A DNA stretch of 64,000 nucleotides from Mixia osmundae IAM 14324. Its lineage: Eukaryota > Basidiomycota > Mixiomycetes > Mixiales > Mixiaceae. The notes under the pieces were generated by a model, which saw nothing but the letters and a program-made list of their open reading frames with translations, made no database searches and had not been told where the DNA came from. Positions 21,889-31,003 of the stretch are shown here, piece by piece. A program made the translations under genes and the position numbers. The stretch is from positions 460,575 to 524,574 of the forward strand of contig NW_014575559.1 of NCBI RefSeq assembly GCF_000708205.1, written 5' to 3'. Numbering within the stretch: the stretch's first letter is position 1; each line of letters starts with the position of its first letter.

Positions 21889-24427
21889 ATGCCGGTCATC
21901 GAGAACTTGAAGAACTTCATCCATCGTGATCGGGATCATCACGCCTCTCCACCTCGTTCGAACAACAACGCCAGCAGCGGCGCTCATTCAGCCTCGCCCT
22001 CCAAACGACATCACAATCAACAACCACAGCAGCCCCAAGCTCACCAAGCGCCCAACAGTGCTATGCAAGCCCAGTATGCTGCCTATGCGCCCGAGCCTCA
22101 CACTCGATCGGAAGCTCGCGGTTTCGGGGCTGAAAACCCCGCGGCGGCGCCGGCACATGCCGCAGGCGGTCAAGCTGCCGGATACGGCTACGCAGGCGCG
22201 TCAGGGTCAGCACAGACTGGTACAAAGCCTTTAGGCCATTCGCCAGGCGTCGATCCTACCGCGCGCGAAAGAGCGGAACGGATAGTCATGGAGCAGAAAG
22301 CCGCCAGAGCGAAGCTGCCCTATTATGAGGGTCTACCAGCACAATTCGAGTTGATGGAGAAGATGGGAGAGTGTGTCTATCACATCTGCCCTCGGTGAAG
22401 TACTGACACTTGAAGCAGTGGCGCATTCTCAAACGTGTACAAAGCATATGATCGCGTCAACAAGCGGCAGGTAGCAATCAAATGCGTCCGCAAATACGAA
22501 TTATCCAACAACCAGGTCAGTCTTACCATCTGCATCTCATCTCTTGAAATGTGCCGTCCTCGACACCCTTAAAACATTGCGGCCTGCCACCGTTCTTGCA
22601 TTCTTCTGTCGAGTTATAAGCTCATGCTGACAGTGTTTTCTCCTTGCCTGTTCTCCTTTCCCTCCTTGTCCCTTTTTCGTCTGCTTGTCATCCACTCCGT
22701 CAGGACAAGCATCTCACCAAAGACCTCAAAAAGCGCCCTCGTGCCACCGAGGTCAGCTCACCTCCCCACTCTGTCTGGGCGGTCGCACTTAAGAAGCATG
22801 TTCTGACGCTTGCCTTTGTTTTTCCTCTTTCGTGCCCTCCACTTCGCACATTTCCCCTCTTTTTCGCTCTACTCGTAACAGCGCGCCAACATCCTCAAGG
22901 AAGTACAAATTATGCGAGGACTACGACACGACGGCATTGTTGAGCTCATCAGCTTTACCGAATCAAAAGAGCATTACTATCTCGTCCTCGAACTCATGTA
23001 AGCGCACCACACACATTCGATATCATATGCTGACCTAGCGTAGGCCTGGCGGAGAGCTCTTCCATCAGATTGTCAAACTCACGTACTTTTCAGAGGAACT
23101 CGCTCGACACGTCATATTGCAAGTTGCACATGCTATCCGGTATCTGCACGAAGAAAAGGGTGTCATCCATCGCGACATCAAGCCAGAGAACCTGCTATTC
23201 GACAACATCCCGATCATCCCGTCAAAACATCAGAAGGCTCGCCCGTACGACGAGGAGAAGGAAGACGAGGGCGAGTTTGTGCCAGGCATAGGCGGCGGCG
23301 GTATAGGCCGCGTCAAGATCGCCGATTTTGGTCTTTCGAAGATCGTGTGGAACGAGGAAACGATGACACCCTGCGGCACGGTCGGCTATACAGCTCCAGA
23401 GATCGTCAAGGACGAGCGGTACTCGAAATCGGTGGATATGTGGGCGCTTGGATGCGTGCTATACACTTTGTCAGTGGCTCATCTTTACCTGGGGTTGTAT
23501 TTACTGATGACGTGACTCTGCCAGGCTTTGCGGATGTCAGTCAGATATGCACATGCAAGAGACCTACAGTGCTGACATCTCTTCACAGTTCCGCCGTTCT
23601 ACGATGAATCAATCAACGTCCTCACAGAGAAGGTAGCGCGAGGCTACTACACATTCCTGAGCCCCTGGTGGGATGACATCTCAGCTTCTTCAAAGGACCT
23701 CATCGCGCACTTGCTGTGCGTCGATCCGGACAAGCGGTTCACCATCGACGAATTCCTGGCGCATCCCTGGTGCCACGAAAAGGCGCCTAGGCCGAATCTC
23801 AATCCGCAAGAGGTCGCAAACCTACCGCCGCCTCTGGTCAACCAAAAAGCGCAGCAGATGCCCATGGACTCGCCTCTGATGCAGGATCGACAGATGGGCG
23901 GACGCGCAATGCCCTCGCCTGGTGTCGCACAGCTCCGAGAAGCCTTTGATGTGACCTACGCCGTACATCGCATGGAGGAAGAAGGCGCACGGAGGAGGGC
24001 GTACAATGGACCTGGTGGTGCCGGCGCGCGCGGATTTCTGAATCAACTGAACGAGGAGGACGAGGACGAAGACATCGAGATCACTCGGCGAAAGTACGGC
24101 AACGAGGTCTCTGCCGCCATCCAGGAGAAGCAGGCACGACAGGCACGCGAGAGAGCGGAAGAGGAAGCCGCTATAGCCGCCGGCAGCAAGCCGCGCACCA
24201 AAGCGACAACGCAAGGCTATCAGGGCTGGGGCGGCGCTGATCGCAAACTCGCAGAGGCAACACTGTACTCTTCCGGACGAGCCGGTACGCGTGATACCGG
24301 ACGCAGAAATAATTTTGATCTTACACTCAACAATGCAACCCTGCTCGGCAGAAGGAACAAGGCAGGCACTGCACCGACACCGAGCCTCGGCGGTCTACCA
24401 CCGATGGCGCCAATGCGAGTTGACTAG
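21889..24427 (+). CDS. CAMK-family kinase of Rck2/Srk1 (MAPK-activated) type
   Basis: Yeast Rck2 and fission yeast Srk1 are activated by the Hog1/Sty1 stress MAPK. Seven exons (21889-22370, 22419-22515, 22704-22751, 22882-22997, 23044-23469, 23525-23535, 23589-24427) give 672 aa. The catalytic domain has GDGAFSNVYKAYD, VAIKCVRKYEL, VIHRDIKPENLLF, the group-specific insert before IGRVKIADFGLSK, and CGTVGYTAPEIVKDERYSKS. Exon 6 is an 11-nt microexon that restores LYTLLCGFPPFYDESI. Exon 3 (48 nt) adds 16 Lys-rich residues in the β3-αC link and is bordered by the longest introns in the window (188 and 130 nt). The 150-residue N-terminus is Gln/Ala/His-rich, the C-terminus acidic then helical. Confidence 0.88.
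23525..23535 (+). other. 11-nt microexon of the Rck2/Srk1-like kinase
   Basis: The bases GCTTTGCGGAT are preceded by an AG (CTGCCAG) and followed by GTCAGT. Joined to exon ends at 23469 and 23589 they encode the LCG of the kinase motif LYTLLCGFPPFY. Leaving the microexon out breaks the reading frame. Confidence 0.85.
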
Positions 24428-24559
24428 ACATGTTCGTTCATTCACCTTGATCGTTGACTGCGATTGCACGCACTCGAAATGTATAATATGTGATGCATGC
24501 CATCTCTATGACCTATGCGGCCGCTCGGAGCGTCTTGGACTGCTCAACGAAGCATCAGC

Positions 24560-24906
24560 CTATGGATAGAGTATGTCGGTATCGTCAAAATATGTTTCGT
24601 CATCTTGGTCTATTGCACCATCTTCGATGCTGTCAAAGTCATAAACGTCGCTGTAGTCTTCCGTGTCGTCAGTGTCGTCGTTCAGAGACCTGCGTTCTCC
24701 TAGTATCAATGCTCTGCAAGTTCTCGCATGCGCGGCCGGCAATTCTTACGCTTGCCCAAAATACGCGCAGCCTGTCCAGCGACAGGTAACTTTTGCAGCT
24801 GTCGTCTACTCTGCGAGCGACGTCTGTAATGGCGCTTTTGTATGACCGAAGATGCTGCAGCAATCTCGATGGTCTTGCAAGATCCACCGCCACCTGTGGA
24901 AGACAT
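24560..24906 (-). CDS. Small basic-acidic protein, unknown
   Basis: I do not recognise this. Exons 24750-24906 and 24560-24699, split by a 50-nt intron (GTAAGA...ACTAG), give 98 aa starting at an ATG. The first half is basic (KRHYRRRSQSRRQLQK) and the second half strongly acidic (DDTDDTEDYSDVYDFDSIED), ending FDDTDILYP. No signal peptide or membrane span is visible. It lies between the kinase stop and the stop of the secreted protein, tandem with the latter and 66 bp from it. The charge segregation suggests a chaperone-like or nucleic-acid-related peptide, but this is a guess. It could be a chance frame; the donor, frame and amino-acid character together give only moderate support. Confidence 0.35.
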
Positions 24907-24972
24907 GAGCGTTGCTAATGACTGTTAAGTAGCTCAACATGCCACCAGCGCCTGCGAGACATGAGCTTTGTC

Positions 24973-25900
24973 TTATAGACAGTCAAATGAGCACACACCA
25001 CCAAAGAGACCACCACCGCCTCCACCTCCACCTGAGCACTTGACAGTGAGGGCAGGAGCAGTCGTCGGCAAGGGGCTCGAAACCGGCGTTGCATCAGTCG
25101 AGCTCGACAATGTCGGTTCGGTCGCGGCCGTCTGGGTCGGATCTGGCGTGCTCCAAGGTCGTGTAGTAGTCCACGGCGCCGATGCAGGGCTTGTGAATGC
25201 AGCTGATGTTAGCGTGGTCCATGAGACCGTAGCAGCCGTATTCGATGTTTCTGACAGTGGCTGGGCTGACGAATCTGACGATCCACTGTCCCATGCATCT
25301 GAGGCCGGCGTATCCCATGCGTCGGAGACTAGCGTGGGCTCCGTGGACCATTGGTCCATAGTGGACGCAGGTCTGCCGGACCAGAGCGGATTGCTAGCAG
25401 ATGTCGAGGTGACTTCAGCCTGGATGTCCGTAGAGTCGTCGGTTGATTGAGCAGGCGTCCATGGCGCGTAGAGTGTAGTCGTCGTACTGTCGTAAACGGT
25501 ATGTGTCTCGCAAGGCGACTTGATCCAGGAGTTGACAGTGAGTGCTTCTTGCGTCTCCGTCTGAGTAGGCGCGATCGTAGAGCTTGGCTGTTCTTCGTCG
25601 CAATGGTGTGAGCCACCGCCTGTCAGCGCGTCAGCGAGGACCGGTGAAAAAGCATATACTCGTACCTCCGTGATAGCCCCCACCGCCGCCGTGGCGACAG
25701 TCTCGCTCGACTTGGCTCAGCGCATGACGGCGTACTCGTTTGAGCTTGCCGGGGAAAGCGAGGGGACTGGCTTGATGAAGCTGGTCCAAGAGACCATCTC
25801 TTCCGAGGAGGTCGTGGAGTGGTTGATCGGACAATGCGAGGATGGACTGAGCGAGAACAAGGGATGAGATAGCGATTGATGGGGCACTGAGGAATTTCAT
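24973..25900 (-). CDS. Secreted Ser/Thr-rich protein with Gly runs and cysteines
   Basis: Exons 25666-25900 and 24973-25619 (46-nt intron, GTACGA...GACAG) give 293 aa. I chose the ATG at 25900 because it starts directly at a signal peptide (MKFLSAPSIAISSLVLAQSI, then LA); a longer frame upstream begins at another ATG but would bury it. Dibasic sites (KLKRVRRHALS, near residue 60) suggest Kex2-type processing. The splice joins two Gly-rich pieces around HHC. The middle, about 170 residues, is rich in Ser, Thr, Trp and Pro and likely O-glycosylated. The end has eight glycines followed by LFGGVCSFDCL, with three cysteines in the last 30 residues. No family is recognised; wall protein or effector are both possible. 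Confidence 0.65.
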
Positions 25901-26101
25901 AGTATCTGTGGCTTCGTTGGCCTGCTGTTGCGGTGATGTCCGATGTGAGTCGAGGTAGTGCGTTTGCCGGCTTGAATGCTGAAGGAGTGTGACGATCTGC
26001 TGAGTGAAGAAGCGAGGATCAGGCGAAAGCGCTCTTGACGGCATCATGGCGGGCTACGCCAACGCGCCGAGGACGTGCAAGATCTCGTGCAATGATTACA
26101 C

Positions 26102-27139
26102 TCATCTCCGAACGATCTGAACCCTTCGCTTGCCCTTTGAAGGTTTCGGCTCAGGCTTTGGTGGAGCCTCTATCTCGGCTTGCTCGCCTGCACCGCCCAT
26201 GAGACCTGCCATACCAGGTGGCATGCCTGGTATTCCCCCGCCTGCAAGCGCTGACGCAAGCGTGCCGTGTGACAGCGCAGGTGAATGCCTCGGAAGCCGA
26301 ACATCTATTGGCAAGTCTGGCCTCTTCTCGCTGACTTTGCGGACGTCTATACCGGCCCGCATGACTGCTGCTACTTTAAGCAATAAATCGTGCTCTACTT
26401 ATTCGTCAGCTGTCGTGTGTCCCGGTGTAAGCTATTGACTCACTTTGCCTGATGACTGGATGTGCGAATTTGCCGTTCTCTGTGACTAAGACCTTGACGC
26501 GGCCTGGATTCTCCCATTCGCGAGGATGAAATCTGTCGGGCTGTACAGCATGTCTCGTCAGATTGGTCCATACCTGAAGCTGACAAGACTGACCTCGAGC
26601 ACACATCTCAAACCGAGCTTGTGGGCTGCATTGGCGACATCCGTCGCATGAGGATACCAGACTGCCGAGTTGAGAGGCACACGTCGTTGTCCGCCCTTTC
26701 GTGGTCGCGCGGCGTCAAAGTAGATCGGATAGAGCGATGTCCACCTGTGCGTAGATGTCAGCTGGAGCTTGCCGCCAAGTATGATGACATACCGCTTATT
26801 GAGACTATCATCCTTGAGCATCTCTTTGCCTTCGAGGCCAGGGAACATCGACATCGCCTGCTGCTCTATGCTTGGCCCTTGCTTTGCAGGCACGCTTTTT
26901 CTCGCAGCAGTCTGAGACGGCGGCAAGCGAGCTCGGTCGGGCACATTGGCTTCGTAGGGCTCGGATACAAGGTCCATATCTTCGTCGTAGCTCGCTTTGG
27001 GCGGCAGTCGAGGAGCATCTGGCAAGGGAAAGTCAAAGTCGTCCACATCGTCCTGCGCGGCTCCAGGTCAGCTCGGAGACTCGGCAGATGATAGAGGGCG
27101 ATGCACTGCGTCCATGATGGTCGCCTGACGTTGTGCCAT
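26102..27139 (-). CDS. SEC65: Signal recognition particle subunit SRP19/Sec65
   Basis: SRP19 binds SRP RNA and helps SRP54 join the particle for ER targeting. Five exons (27107-27139, 26793-27052, 26594-26744, 26444-26540, 26102-26397) give 278 aa from the first ATG, close to yeast Sec65 (273 aa); an internal ATG at 27115 is an alternative. The first intron (54 nt, branch GCTGAC) is inferred because the long frame starts without ATG (GACGATGTG). Motifs: RWTSLYPIYFDAARPRKGG, NSAVWYPHATDVANAAHKLG, HPREWENPGRVKV and, over the last splice, IEHDLLLKVAA. The C-terminus has the Gly/Met-rich PGMPPGMAGLMGG and a basic end (GKRRVQIVRR). Divergent with DBF4 across 282 bp. Confidence 0.88.
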
Positions 27140-27421
27140 GATGGATAGTCGTGGGCAAGAGATTTAGCAGCAGACCGGTCTCTGCTGAGAGCATGCAGTC
27201 TCCGCAGGTCGCCACAGTTCGATCGCGTCTTGTTGCTTTCGAGCGAGCACAAATTCGACTCGCCGCTCGAACGGACAGTCGGCTCACTGCTGCATCGTTG
27301 ACGGTGAGCAGCCTGCCTTGTCATCACAGCACAGTGCGCTGACATCTGACACGCGCGCAGACGCATCTGACATCGACGCACGCTTGGGTGTCGTCTTCGT
27401 CAGGTCGTGCAATAGGCAAGC

Positions 27422-30400
27422 ATGAAGTATACATACACTTCCGAGCACCGCAAGGCCATGGCGAGCAAGGCAGCCAAGTCTCGCATCATGAGAAAGCCTC
27501 AAGGCGTTGTCGCGCCTGCTTGCGAGCTCGAGGAGTACGAGACGAGCTCGAGTCAACAGAGGGTGACATCTGGCTCATCACGAGCTAGCTGCTCCTCGCC
27601 CAGCCATCCTACTATCGTCAGATCAGACGAGTCCCAATCGCGTTCGCACGAGTCTGTTCCTTCGACAACGCTCGTCGGGACAGCCATCGCGCCTGCACAC
27701 ACTGGCTCCTCTAATTCGCTGCTCGCCGCACCTCGCATGGTACGCGAGCGACAGGCGACAGAAGCGGGCTCGATCAGCTCAGTAGAAGCATCGAGTCACG
27801 TCAACATTGTCCGAGCAGACCTCAACCCTGCTCACATGCTCGCATCGCGAACGCGATCAGGCAAGGCTCGCGCACATGCTGGGTCACCTCTAGAACCCCG
27901 CGAGGCAGCAGAAAAGGCGTTCAGCTCGTCTAACTCGCCGGCTCAGAGCATTTGCACAGACGGCAAAGGCAAGAAGCGCGCACTGACTCCTCAGGAGAGC
28001 ATCGAGCTGGACGCGCCAGAACGGCAGCCGCGCGAAACGTTTGCAACTCTCAATGCTCAAGTCAGCTCGCACATCGCCGCCACCGCCTCGCTTGGATCTG
28101 AGGAAGCTGTCCGCACAAGTCTACTCGCACCTGCCACGCCAGAGCGGGATCCGACAAGCACGGAGACTCCTGAGCAGTCCGTCGAGAACACGGATTTGCC
28201 GGTGACAATGTCGAATCAATTTGTGCCGGAGACGGTCGAGGAGGAATTGCAAGAACAAGTAGAGCATACTGACACGCAGGATAGCCTTGTGACGCCTTCG
28301 CCTACTCGCAAGTCGATCGATGAAGATCTTGAGCTAGCTATCATCAACTGGCCGGCCACACCGACCGAAACTGTGCCGGCAAAGTCAGAGAACCATCTGG
28401 GCAAGCGTGCAGCACAATCTCTGCCGACGATTGCAGAGCCTGCTAAGCGACCTCGTCCTCTGAGCAATGTCGAAGATCGCGCTGCGCCTGGGGCACGCTT
28501 ATCAGCCAAGCGCAAAGCAAACACACAGGCTCGGCAGAAGATCACCGTGCATGTCGACCAAGACGTCGCAGTCCACAAGAGCCAGGCTCTACAAACTGCG
28601 CAAACGCTGCAAGCAGAACAAGATGACGACTGCGCCCAGCCGAAGTTATGTTTGAACACGTCACAGGAATCCAGCGCAAGCCAAACTCGCAAGGCTCTGT
28701 CCACGATCGGTACAAGCAAGTCGCCAGTCGATGGCAGCGAGAAAGCAAACACGCCCTTTGCTCATTGGCCAGGCCAGGCCGACGCTACTGCCAGTCTACC
28801 TCGTACGCCCCCACCCCAAGCGCTCAAAGTGACGCCGCAACGTCCTGCGCCAAACAGTCGCACGAACACGTCTAAACCAGGCGACAAGGCTATCCGCGAT
28901 TCATTCAAGGCAGAGTCTGCCGAATGGAAGCGCAAGTATCGACGCGCCTTCAAGGGCTACGTCTTCTACTTTGAAGCCGTCGACCCAATTCAGCAGGTAG
29001 ATCTCGAGGATCAGATCCTCGAGCTGGATGCTGTGCGTTTTCGACCGACTGATCCTGAGATGTGCTTACACTCCTTATAGCATCTCGATCGCTTCTTCAG
29101 CAAGAGAGTGACACATGTCGTCACCAACCGAGCGATTCCGCTTCTGCCAACATTGACAAAGACGCAGCCTTGGCGTGGCATGTCGCAAGAACCAGTGACA
29201 GCACCCAAAGCGAACCAGAAAACGGTCGGCAATTTGCGCAGTCCTCTAAAGCTCCTCAAGAAGTAAGACCTCTTGAATGCTGCCTCTGCAGTAGCTGACA
29301 ACAAGACTCAGCAGCGAGACTGCGTCTTACGATAGCAGGGACGTTCTTGTCAAGGCGCAAGAATTCGGTCTGAAGATCTGGTCGCTGGAAAAACTTAGCA
29401 AGATGCTGTTCCAGCTCTCTCATACGGATTCACCGAAGAAGCGCAACACGGACGCGGCTCTGTCAAAGCAGTCTTTGCCTTCCTTGCTGCGATCCGAGGC
29501 AATCACAGGTCGCACTCGCGAGACGGCTGCAGATGCACTGCGCCCGGATTATCGCTACTTCAACCCGCGGACAGCTTTTGTGCTCATCGAAGACATGGCC
29601 GGAGAGCACAGGCCAATCGCTGTCAAGGAATATGCGACGCCTTTACCGCCCATGAGTATCTTCAGCAAGTCGAGCAAGCAGACGCCTGACTGGCCAGTGC
29701 TTTACGGTGGCGCAGAGGGTCGAGGCGCATTCACGCGCAACGATCAAGCAGCGCCTCTCATCAAGCCGAAGGCGCAGTGTGTCAAAGCGCACGTCGATGT
29801 GGCTGCTCGCGCTGTTGCAGCAGCCGGCACACAATCGATCAATCTGCGTAAGAGCGTGTCAATGACAGCGCTCAGCAAACGACATGGCAAGATGCCCCTT
29901 GGTGACATTACCAACAAATGCAACGAGCCATGCGAGAACAATGCAGTCTTTCAGCAAGCCTCGGGCAACTCTGTGTCAATCACATCGAACATCGCTTCGA
30001 CTACGTCAAATGTACGCTCTGGTCCGCATCTAGCTCATGGCCAGGCGGGATACGACAAGAGCATCGCGATGCTTGACAAAAAGCAGTACGTCTCTGGAGC
30101 AAGGCAACCTCGGCTCAGTGTACCTACCGCCGAAGCATCACAGGGCGGTTTCAAGGTGCCGACGTTGCCTGCAGGACCTTCTGCCCTGCGCCGCTCGATC
30201 AGCACGGATTCCGGACTCCAGCGTCAGGCTGTGCCTATGGTGCAGCGGCAAGCTCAACCCAAGCCTGGCTACTGCGAAAACTGCAGAGCCAAGTACAGCG
30301 ATTTCGACAGACATGTCGTCTGCTCGAAGCATCGCCGCTACGCGCTGAACCTTCTCAACTGGGTTGATCTCGACGTGCTCATCGCTCAGCTGAAGAGGCC

Positions 30401-30938
30401 TCATCATCCATCCTATCTTCACTACAAGATAGCTGACAGAATGAGGTCGTACGCCGAAGTCGCCGAACTCGACAAGCCCCAGTACTTTGAAAACAGCGAA
30501 AAGGAGCTCATCCGCGCGTTCATTGCACGCGAAGGGCGCTTCATTGTCCCAGGGTTCCGACTTCAACCACACCTCTGCATTAAGATCAACGGCATGACAC
30601 CGGCTAACTACTGGAATATGGTTCGCGCACAAGGACTCTACATCTACTGGCTATATCGCCTCCGTGCGCTGCTCGATCAAGATCTCATGTCTCCTGACCG
30701 TCTCGCGATAAAGGCGATGCTTATGTCAGACATACGCAAGGTGCAGTACTGCTTTTGGATTAGCGAGCAAGATGACCCGACGCAATTCGGCGGCAAGTGG
30801 TGGGAAACGAAGCCCTGGCCCATCAACTACCAGGCGCAAGACTACAATATTGAAGTCCCTGCTGACTTTGTACGCAAGATGACGCGCTCAAGCGATGAAT
30901 GGTCATACCTTTCGAGCGACGAGGATGGCGATTTCTAG
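27422..30938 (+). CDS. DBF4: Dbf4/Dfp1-like regulatory subunit of Cdc7 kinase, with an extra C-terminal domain
   Basis: Dbf4 activates Cdc7 and directs it to MCM at replication origins. Exons 27422-29032, 29081-29262 and 29312-30938 (introns 48 and 49 nt) give 1,139 aa. After about 500 disordered residues comes the BRCT-like motif N (GYVFYFEAVD, HLDRFFSKRVTHVVTNRAIP, VLVKAQEFGLKIWSLEKL). Motif M follows near 680-706 (AFVLIEDMAGEHRPIAVKEY), then the motif C zinc finger near 915-940 (YCENCRAKYSDFDRHVVCSK and HRRYA). About 180 further residues follow with ordered, Trp-rich character (MTPANYWNMV, YIYWLYRLRALL, YCFWISEQDD, KWWETKPWPINY). I do not recognise this part, and it is not usual after motif C. 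The core call is secure. Confidence 0.88.
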
Positions 30939-31003
30939 CAGCACCGGCTAATTGCATTTGTATGGAAACACATTGCAATTTGCTTTGCGCATGTCAGCAG
31001 ATC

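Noticed and set aside
28216-28752. 178-codon Cys/Ser/Arg-rich minus-strand frame
   Set aside because: Antisense to the disordered N-terminal half of Dbf4; composition reflects the opposite strand.
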